The translations under genes were made by a program, and so were the position numbers. Shown piece after piece: positions 1-11,599 of a stretch of 64,000 nucleotides of DNA (positions are counted from its first letter, which is position 1; each line of letters begins with the position of its first letter). The DNA is taken from the NCBI GenBank assembly GCA_036417435.1, contig CM070901.1, forward strand, positions 160,228,044-160,292,043. Direction: 5' to 3'. The notes under the pieces are model-generated. The model ran no database searches and was not told where the DNA came from. It saw only the letters and a program-made list of their open reading frames with translations. Source of the DNA: Inia geoffrensis (taxonomy: Eukaryota; Chordata; Mammalia; Artiodactyla; Iniidae).

Positions 1-51
1 TCCAGGGGCTTAATGAAAAGACTCCAATAAATAAAAGGGAAAAGGCAGTTC

Positions 52-67
52 ATACACACACACACAT

Positions 68-106
<39 letters not shown>
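52..106. repeat. (CA)n microsatellite
   Basis: An almost pure CA dinucleotide run with one interruption (ATAAA). It is likely polymorphic. A GT run lies about 560 bp downstream, so the two are in opposite phase. Confidence 0.95.
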
Positions 107-107
<1 letters not shown>

Positions 108-204
108 CTAGGTAACACACATATGGCAGGGAGGAGAAAGAGAACAATCAAGGATGACTCCAAGCTTTATGGCCTGAGTACTGGCAGAAGGGACTTGCCA
201 TTTG

Positions 205-660
205 TTGAAATGGGAAAGACTGGGAGAGAAACAGGTTGTAGGGGCTAGTATCTGGAGCTCAATTTTGGACATATTAAGTTTAACATCTCCTGTTATTTAT
301 CCAATAAGAAAGCAAGAGTGGGCAGCTGGATATATGAGTAGCATTAAGGAAATAGGTCCAGGCTGGGGATATAAAATTGGGAATCGTCAGCATATAGACT
401 GTATTTACAGTCATGAGATTAGATGTGATTACCAAAGGAGGAGGCTACATAGAACAGAGACGAGTCCTTGGCACTCCAACATTTAGAGAACAGAGAGATG
501 AAGAGGACCAAGAAAAGATACCTGGGAGGAAAGCCAGAAAGATAGGAAGAAACATCCTGGAGGTGAAGAAAGTGTTTCAGGGAAGAAGGGGCGATCAACT
601 CTGTTAGTTTTGGTAAGATGAGGACTGAGAGTTGACCACTGGGATTTATCAGTGGTGGAT

Positions 661-700
<40 letters not shown>

Positions 701-1080
701 GTGTGGGTTTAAGGGAGAATGGAATGAGAGAAACAAGCACACACAACTCTTTTCAAAGAGTTTTGCTGTAAAGGGAAAGAGAATAAGGGAGGAAACTGGG
801 GTCAAGGCTGAAGAAGAATCTGAATATTTCAGAAAGAAAAAAAAATAACTGAAGAAATAACCTTCCAGATGAAGCAGGAAGGGGTTGAGAACACATTAAA
901 ATGGTTACTGTTAGAAAGGATTAGTGAGGGGTGGGAGAAGAGGGTACCCTCTCTGCAACAGGAAGAGAGAGTGAAAAAATGTACAGATATCTAAGAGAAG
1001 GAGGTGACATGGGAGCTCATTACAGATGCCATTGACCTCTAAAATATCACTATTTACGAAAATGATGAGGATGGGGGACA
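205..1080 (+). mobile_element. Old mammalian interspersed repeat, family not named
   Basis: The stretch reads like a high-copy mammalian repeat, with phrases such as CCAGGCTGGGGATATAAAATTGGGA, GCACTCCAACATTTAGAG split over short units, AAGATGAGGACTGAGAGTTGACCA, and ACAACTCTTTTCAAAGAGTTTTGCTG. Related phrases recur near 19.7, 30.0 and 34.4 kb. The short frames here (up to 94 codons) are not conserved-looking. A GT microsatellite is embedded. I cannot name the family with certainty. Confidence 0.55.
663..699. repeat. (GT)n microsatellite
   Basis: A pure GT run inside the old interspersed repeat. The antisense frame across it gives a poly-(Thr-His) tract, which is an artefact. Confidence 0.95.
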
Positions 1081-1918
1081 TGTCGTAGAATTACAGTAGT
1101 TAAATGTGAAAATGTACAGCTGAGTTTTAATCTACTCCGATTTACACTTTTCACTCAAATCACAAGATTCAAGTATCACAACCTAAGCTGAGCTTAAACC
1201 ATGGTAGATACTCAATAAATATTCAGTGCATTTGTACTGGTGAAGCTGTTTCATTGCTAGACTATAGATAGCAATTGACAGGCAGGAGGAGTTGCCATTT
1301 TTCCTTAACCTACCCATCTACGGCTGAATAAGTTTGTTTTTTGCTCTTGTCAGCAAGGAGGGCTTTCATAACTAAGGCAATGGATTTTGGTTTCCGTACT
1401 GATCATTTTTACCTATTGCTTACCTATTTAAGCCAAACAACTGTCCTTTTGTAGTCTGCTCTGTTCTGATGGGTAGCGTCTGGGGCTGAGAGTCTGCAAC
1501 TTCATGACCCAGGATCTTTCATCAGTTAACTTTCTGTAGGATATGCTAAATGGGTCACAACGGATATCAGAAGACCAGGGGAAGAGAGAAATTTCCAGGT
1601 TCTAGCTCTCACAGTGGCTGGTGGTTTGTTGTAATAGTAGCAGGATGGGAGGATTCTGGACAGCAGCTCAGGCAGATGCAGAATCTTTTTGGTGGTTTCA
1701 ATTCTGATCGAGGTGGCAACTCTTCAGCAGATCTAACACTGTGTCTCCAAAGGTCCGGCAAGCAGTATATGCTTGTGGGCTCAGCTTTCAGGGCTGATGA
1801 ACTCTAAGCCCTTGTGTTTAGCAGCTTGTCACCTCTGAGTATCATTTCCTTCTTTGTTTTTGTTCCTCTAGACCCCTTCCTCATTTGTGCTCTTCTAGGC
1901 CTTCCCACACCCTTGTAC
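1081..1918. other. No gene seen; low-repeat AT-rich stretch
   Basis: About 840 bp with no coding signal I trust. Near 1199-1235 there is a short L2/MIR-like tail (ACTCAATAAATATTCAGTG). An 85-codon frame at 1550-1807 has no recognisable domain or splice context. Confidence 0.5.
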
Positions 1919-1978
1919 TGGGTTGGCCAAAAAGTTCATTTGGGTTTTTCCGTAATATGTTATGGAAAATAATCTCTG
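1919..1978 (+). mobile_element. Mariner MITE fragment (artiodactyl type)
   Basis: It starts with TGGGTTGGCCAAAAAGTTCA, the terminal inverted repeat of the small palindromic mariner MITE common in artiodactyls and whales. The loop CCGTAATATGTTATGGAAAA is present but the second arm is missing, so this is a half element. Confidence 0.75.
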
Positions 1979-2169
1979 GTATTATATTATCTCTGTCTGG
2001 AATACCTAGAATGACTCCCATTTTCTGGATAGGACTATATAATCTTGGCGACAGAAAAGCTTCAGGAAATAGACCCTCTAAGAGTGATGGCCTTCCTGCC
2101 AATGGAAAATGGAGACGTAGTAGCACTATGATTACCTACCTACCTTATCACCTGTGTTTGCTTAGGATG

Positions 2170-3130
2170 AAGTCCTATTGAAGGCAGTGCTTTGGGAGAC
2201 GAAGTGTAATTGCTGCCTTTCCTCAGCTCATACATATGGTTCCAAAGTGAGTTCCCTACAACAAGTTGACTGAGGAAGAAAAAGTTAAGGCCGATTTACA
2301 GATGGTTTTGCAGAATATGCCGGCATCAGCTGGAAGTGGATAGTTGAAACATCACAAATCCCATCAGAAGTGTCCCTGAAAGATCTTGGGAAGGAAAATC
2401 TCCCCAGTGAGCATCTGGCTGCCCACTCTGCATAGAGAAAGAGACAGACACAGGTATAGGTTTCACCCTGATTCATGGACAATGGCTAACAAGTTGGCCA
2501 AAGAGTTAAGGATTTAGAAAGAACCAGACAGAAGAACCGGTGACCAAAAAGCATGGGGGGGAAGAGGCAGGTGGAAATACCCCTTGGAAAGGCCACAGGG
2601 TAAGAGACGTTAGTGCTTCACGTGAATGCTTAATAAAGGGTACCCATTGCAGAGAAGGCTCTCAGAAATCAGGTAGACAAGAGGCTGTCAGGCAGCCTCT
2701 TTCCCTAGCCACCATGAAGCTTGCTGTATACTCCATCACCCAGAAGCAGCTTACCTGATAAAATGGTGGAATAACCAACTGAATATTCCATTATGGCCCC
2801 ATAAGAGAGATGATACCCTGAGAGATCGGGGTGCTATCCAAATGGATGTGGTACATAATTTTAGCCACTGACCAATATAGATGCTATTACTTCCATAACT
2901 AGAATACTCACTTCTAGAAATCAAGGGATGAAAGTGGCAGTGCCTCCTTTCACTTTTGCCTCTAACAGCCCACTTACAGAATTCTTGCTTTCTGTCCCTG
3001 CAGAGATCTTATCTCTCAAAATAGGAATGTTGCCACCAGGGAAACATTACATGCTTCCACTAAATTTGATCATGACTGACCTAAAAGAAGAATGAACGTC
3101 ACCCATTTTGGGGAAACGATGATGGTGTCA
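2170..3130 (+). pseudogene. ERVL-like pol remnant (RNase H / integrase region)
   Basis: A decayed internal fragment of a class III endogenous retrovirus. Around 2290-2480 it matches the ERVL-type RNase H stretch (acidic D-G start, then the Trp/His-rich segment seen in the antisense frame), followed by integrase-end sequence at 2540-3130. Frames are broken by many stops and shifts, with no intact polymerase. An LTR-like element follows downstream. The assignment rests on recalled ERVL nucleotide patterns, so the family is likely but subfamily and limits are uncertain. Confidence 0.6.
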
Positions 3131-3303
3131 TTGTTTGTATGAAGGACAGTTGCATACTGGAAAGCAGACTCATGAACTTGTTTAGAGTTTTAAATATGGG
3201 AAGAGTGGTATATGTGGATGCCATGTAGCCAAAGAGGGTGGACTATATTGGTCATTTACCTGTTGTCTCTCAGTTCAACACCTGCCATGCTCTACTCTAC
3301 CCT
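3131..3303. other. Unassigned, probably 3' end of the ERVL remnant
   Basis: A short linker between the pol remnant and the LTR-like block. No separate feature is visible. Confidence 0.3.
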
Positions 3304-4036
3304 CTACTGATGTAACTGGAATTCTGCAAATGACATTTCCCAGGCTTCCATCCTTGCAGCTAGCTTCCTGTTAGAGTCTATCAGTAGGAGGCGCCAACAG
3401 GAGATCAGTAAAAGGAAAAATGTTTCCTGCTTTGGGCAGTGAAAATGCAGCAATTTCTGGTGGCTGCTGGCTGTTGGCGTAGCGGCAGCAGGAGCAGGTG
3501 ATTCTGGACTCCAGTAGACTTTCCAGCCTTTGGACTTTCCCTCTCTGATAGAAGTGGTACCTCTGCGGCAGATCCAGAATGACTGTGACAGCAACTCCAA
3601 CTGCACAGCAGCCAGCACAGACTTGAGAGCTCCAGCTCAGGGGCACAGCAGCTTCTGATCTACGATTGGAATTCTTTGTTGTTGTTGTTTTTAAATATTT
3701 ACTTACTTAATTTATTTTGGCTGCTCCAGGTCTTAGTTGCGGTACGCAGACTTCTTAGTTGAGGCATATGGACTCTTAGTTGCAGCATGCGGGATCTAGT
3801 TCCCTGACCAGCGATCGAACCCGGGCCCCCTGCATTGGGAGCGTAGAGTCTCACCCACTGGACCACCAGGGAAGTCCCTATGATTGAAGTTCTTCTAGCT
3901 CCCCTGGCCCCTTTTTTTTCCTTTTGCTATTCCAGCCTTTCTTAAACTTTTGGAAGCAATTTCATATATTAAATTTCTTCTCTTTGAAATACCCAGAGTG
4001 GTTTCTGTTTCCCTGAGGAGACCCTGACTGATAACA
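3304..4036 (+). mobile_element. LTR-like element interrupted by a SINE
   Basis: The two halves (3304-3675 and 3879-4036) join across a SINE. The last part reads AAATACCCAGAGTGGTTTCTG then CCCTGACTGATAACA, an ending typical of old mammalian LTRs. Its position after an ERVL pol remnant fits a 3' LTR. The 104- and 91-codon minus frames here are not genes. Confidence 0.5.
3676..3878 (-). mobile_element. CHR-type SINE (GGGACTTCC subtype), reverse
   Basis: It reads from a T-rich tail to CCACCAGGGAAGTCCC. It is flanked by an imperfect 16-bp TSD: TACGATTGGAATTCTT on the left and TATGATTGAAGTTCTT on the right. Their divergence marks an old insertion. Confidence 0.9.
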
Positions 4037-4214
4037 TTTCTAGTCCCTAAAACAGATAAATTTTTAAAAAAGGATCTATCCTGAGACTTGCCCTTCTGGA
4101 CAAATGATATAATCTTCCCTCTCAGCTTCTCTCTTAACTTTTACTTCTTACAAACAACCATAGTCAACAGAGACTGTATTTATTTGTTGTTGTTACTGTT
4201 GGTGCATTGTTTTT

Positions 4215-4440
4215 TGTCATTAACTTATTTAAGGAAAATTTTAAGCACTCACCAAAGTAAAGCAGGTAATATATAGAGTCCTTGTGTATTTATTACCCAG
4301 CTTTAACACTGATTGATTTTGCTAATTTTGTGTTTTGTATCTGCCTCCATTTTCCACCCAGAATATTTTAAAATAAAATCACAGGCATCAAATCATTTCA
4401 CCCATACTATTTCCTGTGTACTTTTTACATGAGCCTCCTT
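4215..4440 (-). mobile_element. Old L1 3' UTR fragment
   Basis: It contains the pattern of a stretch near ATTACCCAGCTTTAACA followed by ATTTTAAAATAAAATCACAGGCATC, seen in old L1 3' ends. Related sequence recurs near 52.6 kb. Confidence 0.45.
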
Positions 4441-5535
4441 CCATTTCTGTAATTACAGTTGGACCTCTGTTATCCTTTGCCTGCACAGGACCCCTTTCTC
4501 TTCCTCAGCATAGGATTCTTCTTTTTCTTTTGGGAACTGCCTTCCAAAATTCGGTGATGCTATTCATCCCTTTGCCTCCCTGACTCCATGGACATATGAA
4601 CTAGACTCGTCAGTCTGAGTGTGTTATGAAAGCTAGAGAATAAAGGTCTCACTACGCAAGGGCATGGGCCTTAAGGATCGCATGAACCTAGAACTGCAAA
4701 AAGTTACCTTCAACAACTGGGAAAGCCCACCTAAGAACTATGCTAACACAGAAGAAAACTAGCTAAAACTGTTTCAGAGAGAGTCCTGCTTATATTATTT
4801 TAATACCTGAATCCAGCTGTGCCTAAAACTAATGCTCCTTCTGGATTTTTAGTTATGTGAGCCAATAAATTTCCTTTTCTGCTTAAATTTAAGTTGGATT
4901 TCTATCATGTGTGACCAAGAGTCATTTATTACTAATTTGTAACACTCTCCAAGCCTGCAGTGATAGCCCATTCAAGAATACTCTATTTAGCAGGGAGAAC
5001 ATATTTCTATAAATGGGAACGTTAATAGAATCAGTGCAATTAAGGTCATCATATCACTAAAGCATAGTTTCTGGTGGTGCTATTTTGCAGTTATTTTTTC
5101 CCTTCATGTTCCCTGAAATCCTGGTATGCCTCCAGGCAAAGTTTCTTCCAACTTTGTTCATTCAGATAGTTGTGAGTCATTTCTTCTCAGGCTACAATAA
5201 TTCCTATGATAGCTTTCATGATGTCAGAAGTCTTCCACCAATCTCTAATTAACAGCTGATCAGTTTTTTAAAAGCGTTTCCCTGGTTTGAACCACTGTAA
5301 AGTATCGATTTTAACATCCAAAGTAGTATTTTTGTTTACTACTCTTACAGTAACTTTAGCTTTAACACTTGTGATAAGTTATTACGGGTCAAAATCATTC
5401 GGCAGAACATGAAATAATGACAGAAAGTGAGACTGTGGCATAGAAACACAGATTAGTGAGGGCTCTCAAACTCAGGAACATACCATCTGCTAAATCAGCT
5501 CTCTTTAGTGCTAACTGTATTCACTGGCTGAGCTG
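4441..5535. other. No gene seen; unnamed old repeat then unique sequence
   Basis: 4441-4930 ends with GTGAGCCAATAAATTTCCTTT, an LTR- or MER-like polyadenylation tail, so it is probably an unnamed old repeat. 4931-5535 shows nothing I recognise. Confidence 0.4.
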
Positions 5536-5748
5536 TTTTTTTTTTTTTCGGTACGCGGGCCTCTCACTGCTGTGGCCCCTCCCGCCGCGGAGCACAGGCT
5601 CCGGACGCCGCAGGCCCAGCGGCCATGGGGCCATGGCTCACGGGCCCAGCCGCTCCGCGGCATGTGGGATCCTCCCGGACCGGGGCACGAACCCGCGTCC
5701 CCTGCATCGGCAGGCGTACTCTCAACCACTGCGCCACCAGGGAAGCCC
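5536..5748 (-). mobile_element. Short CHR SINE, reverse, with 8-bp duplication
   Basis: T-tail, then GCGGGCCTCTCACTG and on to GCGCCACCAGGGAAGCCC. Near 5624 the sequence GGCCATGGGGCCATGG carries an extra 8 bp relative to the other copies. Frames of 72-123 codons across it are SINE translations. Confidence 0.93.
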
Positions 5749-5980
5749 TGGTCGGTTATTTTTTAAATGCATTAACCACAATTCAGTACTGTATCAAATT
5801 TATAAATATGAACATATACAGAGATGAAAAGCACTATAATAAATTAGTGCTCAAGGAGTTACGTCTATAATGAAATTTCTTTCATGTTTAAAATAATCTA
5901 GGTTCTAGCTAATAGTAGGCTTTGAAATCCCAAACTGCCCAGAAATTATTTCATAAAGAAGACTAAAAAAGCAGTTGGCT

Positions 5981-6197
5981 GGGCTTCCCTGGTGGCACAG
6001 TGGTTGAGAGTCCGCCTGCCGGTGCAGGGGACGCGAGTTCGTGCCCCGGTCAGGGAAGATCCCACATGCCGCGGAGCGGCTGGGCCCGTGAGCCATGGCC
6101 GCTGAGCTTGCGCATCCAGAGCCTGTGCTCCGCAATGGGAGAGGCCACAGCAGTGAGAGGCCCGCGTACCGCAAAAAAAAAAAAAAAAAAAAAAAAA
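5981..6197 (+). mobile_element. Short CHR SINE, forward
   Basis: It has the head GGGCTTCCCTGGTGGCACAG, a B box at GCGAGTTCGTGCCCC, and a tail of about 25 A. TSD: GCAGTTGGCT on the left, GCTGTTGGCT on the right. Confidence 0.95.
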
Positions 6198-6469
6198 GCT
6201 GTTGGCTAAAGATTGGGGCCTTCACATTCTCATTATAGGCCCAAAGATCCAGCTTTTGCTGAATCCTTATATGCCCAAGTCTCTGGAATACAGACAAACC
6301 AGGGATACTATGCTAACAGAGGTAGAATATACTCAAGGTAATATCATACAATTGCCGAAACAGGACATCTGGGAATATTGCTAAAGAAGCATGAAATCAA
6401 TACCCAATCTTTTACTATCATATCCTATCAGTTAAAATCTAATAATTCCTCTATTCTAATCTGAAGCAC
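6198..6469. other. Nothing recognised
   Basis: AT-rich sequence with no repeat or gene I can name. Confidence 0.4.
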
Positions 6470-6705
6470 AGTAGTAGGTCATGACTTTACAATTTTTTGC
6501 TATTATAAATAATGCTGCAATGAGTAGCACTGCACACAGATCCTCGAGCACTTGTGAAATAATTTGATTCCTAGAAGTAGAGTTGCTTTGTGAGTACAGA
6601 CAGATTACTTTCCCAAAACACTATATCAATTTAAGTCTTTAGCAACATGAAATGACAGTGCCCTTTTCCCCCAACACTTTCATTAACTCTGGATATTACC
6701 TCTTT
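6470..6705 (-). mobile_element. Old L1 fragment, reverse
   Basis: It contains TTGCTATTATAAATAATGCTGCAATGAG and the flanking pattern typical of reversed L1 3' sequence (same phrase type as near 24.9 and 53.2 kb). Confidence 0.6.
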
Positions 6706-6734
6706 AAAATGCTTCCCTTCTACCCTTAGGGAAA

Positions 6735-6915
6735 AATACCAGGGAAATATCAATACTATTATTTAACATTGTCCTGGAATTACAAGCCAATGAATTAGGC
6801 AATATAATTAAAATACGAATATTGGAAAAGATGAAATGGTTATTGTTATTGCAGATATTATATATCTTTAAATGCAAAAGTAAAATTAGAAAACTATTTT
6901 CTAAAGTAAAATTCT
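6735..6915 (+). mobile_element. L1 ORF2 fragment, forward
   Basis: ACATTGTCCTGGAATTACAAGCC and GAAAAGATGAAATGGTTATTG match the conserved reverse-transcriptase 3' part of L1 ORF2. Stops are frequent. A SINE cuts its right edge. Confidence 0.65.
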
Positions 6916-7279
6916 GGGCTTCCCTGGTGGCGCAGTGGTTAAGAATCCGCCTGCCAATGCAGGGGACACGGGTTCAAGCCCTGGTCCGGGAAGATCCCAC
7001 ATGCCGTGCAGCAACTAAGCCCTTGCGCCACAACTACCAAGCCTGTGCTCTAGAGCCCGTAAGCCACAACTACTGAGCCCACGAGCCACAACTACTGAAG
7101 CCCCCGAGCCAAGAGCTTGTGCTCTGCAACAAAAGAAGCCCCCACGATGAGACGCCCGTGCACCGCAACGAAAAGTAGCCCCCGCTCTCCGCAACTAGAG
7201 AAAGCCCATGCACAGCAACGAAGACCCAATGCAGCCAAAAATAAATAAATAAATAAAAATTAAAAAAATAAAAAAAAAT
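6916..7279 (+). mobile_element. Long CHR SINE, forward
   Basis: Head GGGCTTCCCTGGTGGCGCAG, then the long form with repeated CCACAACTACTGAGCC units, and an (AAAT)n tail. A perfect 13-bp TSD, AAAGTAAAATTCT, lies at 6903-6915 and 7280-7292. Confidence 0.96.
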
Positions 7280-8406
7280 AAAGTAAAATTCTTGGGCTTT
7301 TGTCATGTTGGAGTAACTGGTACTAGATTTGGCTTTCTGCTATAAACAATTAGAAAACCGGACAAAATACATGAAAAAATTGTCTTCGGACAATGAAAAC
7401 AGGGCAAGTGAGACTGTGATCTCCAAGAAAAGGAATCAAATGAGGCAGCCTATTATCACTTTGGCTTTCTGGATTTTGATACAGGGAGGGGAAATCAAAC
7501 TGGATTGAATAGACAGAGGTGGTGTTCAAGAAGGCTGAGGCGCCTGGCAGTTGTGGGGCAAAGTACCAGAGAGAGGCAACTACACAGGCAAAGAGATCAA
7601 TAAATCTGCACAGGAGTATTCTAGAGTCTGTGCTGAACACTAATATACAAGTGTGTAAGGTTAAACTACAAGAGTTCAGCTGCAAAACAATTGGGGAACT
7701 GTGAGCAGAAAAATTCCCAGAGCTCACACAGGGTTAAGAGACAATTAAGTTTTGACCAGTCAGGATAAAGATTCTTCACTGAACACCTAGGGCATTTACT
7801 AGAGACCCCAGAAGAGAAACACCTTAGTAGAAGGACTAACCTAACTCAACAGTAAAGATGACTCTAGAACTGCCCCAAAGTTCAAAAACAAGCTTTAAAA
7901 TCATCAAGCTGATTCATCTGCAACTTAACTAACACATAAACCAAAATTCAAAAGTCTTTGAAGGGAAACAACAAAATTCAGATACTCAAAAACATGTAAT
8001 TACAATGTTCACCATTCCATCAAAAATCACTAGACATGTGAAAAAGCAAAAAAAGTCACCTTAACATCAGAAGAAAAACTGGTCAATGGAAACAGATCCA
8101 GGAATGAAAGAGGTGCTAGACTTAGTAAACAAGGATGTAAAAAAGAGTTAATATACTTAATAAAATTTTATATTTAAAAATTTTATATTTAAGTTTAATT
8201 TAAAATTTGAAGAAAAATATGAATATATTGAGAGAAAGACAAGATATAAAAATAATCAAAAAAATCTAGAAACAAATACAATATCTGAAATTAAAAATTT
8301 GGTAGATGGGCTTAGTGGCAGATATTATAAACTGCACAAGAATAATCCATGAATGTGAAGACATAGCAATGGAAATTATCCCAACTAAAGTTTTTTAAAA
8401 GAACTC

Positions 8407-8570
8407 GGGCTTCCCTGGTGGCGCAGTAGTTGAGAGTCCGCCTGCCGATGCAGGGGACATGGGTTTGTGCCCCGGTCCAGAAAGATCCCACATGCCGCAG
8501 AGCGGCTAGGCCCGTGAGCCATGGCCACTGAGCCTGCGCATCCGGAGCCTGTGCTCCGCAACGGGAGAGG
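8407..8570 (+). mobile_element. Short CHR SINE, forward, 3' end missing
   Basis: It has a normal head and B box but stops abruptly after CTCCGCAACGGGAGAGG. The last 30 or so bases and the A-tail are absent and there is no clear TSD. Either a deletion removed the tail or the insertion was atypical. Confidence 0.9.
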
Positions 8571-8685
8571 AACAATATCAAATTGGTCTAATATTTGTAA
8601 TTGACATTCCAGAAAAGGTGGGGGAAGAAAAAATATTTGAAGCAAAGAGGAGAAACATAAATATACAGGTATAAGGTCCTTACAC

Positions 8686-8916
8686 TATACATGAGGTTGA
8701 CAAACCTTTTCTGTAAAAGGTCAGATAGTAAGTATTTTAGGCTTTGCAGGCTAGGGTCTTCATTGCAACTACTCAACTCTGCCACTGTAGCATAAAAATA
8801 TGCCATAAACAATACGTAAGTGAATGGCTGTGATTGTGTTCCAATAAAACTTTACTTAAAAAAGCAGGGAGTACTCCCCATTTGGCCTGAAGTCTGTAGT
8901 CTGCTAACCTGTGCTA
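8686..8916 (-). mobile_element. hAT-like non-autonomous DNA element
   Basis: GTTGACAAACCTTTTCTGTAAAAGG at one end and GTCTGCTAACCTGTG at the other form decayed inverted repeats. Inside are CAACTACTCAACTCTGCC and TTCCAATAAAACTTTA, typical of a Charlie-group MITE. A second, reverse-orientation copy lies at 44400-46237. Confidence 0.7.
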
Positions 8917-10881
8917 TATATGAAGTGGTACAATATGTGATAATAATAAGGGAAAATGCATATTACAACTCTTGGAGCAACTGTTAAATATAAAACAAAG
9001 AAATTAAGCTAATAAGCCAACAGTGGGGATAAAACAGAATACTGAAAATTACTTAATATTCTTTTATTGAGGCAGGAAAAAAGGGGAAGAGGAACAACAG
9101 ATATGGCATAAATAGAAAACAAATAGCAAGATGGTACACTTAAATCCAACTATATTGATAATTATATCAATGAAAATATTCTGAACTGCATTTAAAAAGG
9201 AGATTGTCAGATGATAAAATTGATGACTCAAATATATGCTGTCTACAAGAAACACACTTTAAAGATACAAATGTTAAAGTAAATAAAGGTAAAAAAGCAT
9301 ATGATTAATTGTAAGAGAGCTGGAGTGGATATATTAATATCAGACAAATCAGGCTCAAGACAATACCAGAGCTAAAAAGATATTTTATAATGATAAAAGG
9401 ATTAATTCATTAAGAAAATATAACAACGATAAATGTGTACATATTTAATAACACAGCTTTAAAATACATAAAGCAAAAACTGGGAGAAGTGAAAAAAGAA
9501 ATACTGAAATTCACAATTATTATTGTATATTTCAACACTCCTCTCTCAGTAATTGGTAGAAGGAATAGATAGAAAAATCAATATGGATATAAAACACCTG
9601 ATCAACACTATCAACCAACTTGGCCAAACTGACATTTATAGAACACTCTATTCAACAGATTAATGGAATAGAATAGAGTCAGATAAAGACATGCAAATAT
9701 TTTATCAATCAATTTTTTAAAGTAAGGCTCATTTCATCAACTGTTTTTACAAAGGTGACACAGTAATTCAAGACCCAACACAACCAATGGGGGGAGTAAT
9801 ATTTTCAAACAAATGGTGCCAGAACAACTGTATATCCATTACAGGAAAAAAATAACCCTTGACCCTTACTTTACACCACATATTGATACAAATTTTCACT
9901 CAAAATGGATCATAGAACTCAATGTGAAAGTTAAATTTCTAGAAGAAAACATAGGAGAAAAATCTTTAGGACCCTGGGGTAGGCAAAGATTTCTTAGGAC
10001 ACGAAAAGCACGGACCGTAAAGAAAAATTTGACAAACTCTGCTCTTTGAAAGATACCATTAAGGAAATAAAAAGCCCAGCCATGAACTAGGATAAAATAT
10101 TTGCAATACATATATCTGACAAAAGACTTGTATCTAGAATATATAAAGAGTTCAAAAAACTCAATAATAGGACAAACAACTCATTGGCAAATGATTTGAA
10201 CAGATATTTCACTAAAGATATACAAATTAGCACATGAAAAAATTTCAACATCATTAATCATTAGGGAAATACAAATTGTGGTTTTACACAATGAACAATG
10301 AAAGGTCATTACACACCCACTGTAATGGCTAAAACTAAAAAGACTGACAGTACCAAGTGTTGACAAGGACGTGGAGAAAGTGGATCTCATACACTGCTGG
10401 TGGGGATGTAAAATGGTACAATCACTTTGGAAAACTGTTTAGCAGTTCCAATAAAGTTAAACCTACTCTAGGACCCAAGAATTCCACTCCTAAGTATTTA
10501 CCCAAGAGAAATGAAAACATGTCCACAAAGAGACTTGTATCAATACAAGAATCTTCATAGCAGCTTCATTCATACTAGCCCTAATCTAGAAAGAAATGTC
10601 CATCAACTGGTGAATAGATAAATTGTGGTACATCCATACCACGGAATAGTAGTGAGCAACAAGGAAGGAACAAACCTCTGATATACACAATGACATGAGT
10701 GAATCTCAAAAGCATTAGCCTCAAAAAAAGAAGCCAGACACAAAACAGTACAAACTGTGTGATTCCAGTCACATGAAATTCTAGAAACAGGCAAAATTAA
10801 TCTAGAGTGACAGAAAGGAGATTGACAATTGCCAGGGGCTGAGAGTTAGACAGGGGCATTTACTTCAAAAAGGCATGAGGA

Positions 10882-11174
10882 GGGCTTCCCTGGTGGTGCA
10901 GTGGTTGAGAATCTGCCTGCTAATGCAGGGGACACGGGTTCCAGCCCTGGTCTGGGAAGATCCCACATGCCATGGAGCAACTAGGCCCATGAGCCACAAC
11001 TACTGAGCCTGCGCGTCTGGAGCCTGTGCTCTGCAACAAGAGAGGACGCAATAGTGAGAGGCCCGTGCACCACGATGAAGAGTGGCCCCCGCTTGCCACA
11101 ACTAGAGAAAGCCCTCGCACAGAAATGAAGACCCAACACAGCCAAAAATTAATTAATTAAAAGCTATTAAAAAA
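10882..11174 (+). mobile_element. Intermediate CHR SINE, forward
   Basis: The short-type middle (GCGTCTGGAGCCTGTGC) is followed by a long-type 3' end (GACCCAACACAGCCAAAAATTAATT). The TSD AAAAAGGCATGAG is at 10867 and near 11175. Confidence 0.94.
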
Positions 11175-11599
11175 AAAAAGGCATGAGAAAAAAAAAAGAT
11201 AGGATGGAAGTTCTGGGTAATAGAAATGTTCTATATCTTATTTATGCTGATTGTTACACATGAATACATATGAAAACCCACTGAACTTGTACACTTAAAA
11301 CCGGTACATCTTATTGTATGTAAATTATACCTTAATAAAGTCAATTTTAAAAAACTTCTTAGAAACAAGAGAATTTGGGAAGATATCCCAGTTATAAAAT
11401 ACACAAAGTGAATACACAAAAAATGAGTAGCTAGTTATCAGATGCAATGGAAGGTTCTTCTTGAAAAATAGTGAAAATTAAATATTTTAACAAGAAATAT
11501 GCAGAAACTTTATGAAGAATATGATAAAACTCTGTAATGAGGATCATAAAAGAACACTTGAATAAACAGGCTACTGCCTTAGCTTCCTTTCTGTTCTCT

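Larger units (their letters stand above)
7293..11350 (+). mobile_element. Old L1 copy, forward, interrupted and internally deleted
   Basis: The 5'-region phrase (AGAAAACCGGACAAAATACATG) is near 7355. ORF2 endonuclease/linker patterns (TGCTGTCTACAAGAAACACAC) are at 9236. The C-terminal part (AGACTTGTATCTAGAATATATAAAGAG) is at 10124, and the 3' UTR with TTAATAAAGTC is at 11333. Most of the reverse-transcriptase part is missing between about 9660 and 9830. Three later insertions split it: SINE 8407-8570, a hAT-like element 8686-8916 and SINE 10882-11174. No frame is intact. Confidence 0.8.

Noticed and set aside
52..106. CRISPR-like or tandem array
   Set aside because: These are simple microsatellites without spacers, in a mammalian genome.
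483..746. 87-codon minus frame with a Thr-His repeat
   Set aside because: It is created by the GT microsatellite.
3371..3646. 91- and 104-codon minus frames
   Set aside because: They lie in LTR-like sequence, and two frames of the same strand are open together.
5456..5827. Recurrent protein-like frames with SLLWPLPLRSTGSG and AHGPSRSAACGI
   Set aside because: The same peptide appears at more than ten places because it is the reverse translation of the CHR SINE, not a gene family.
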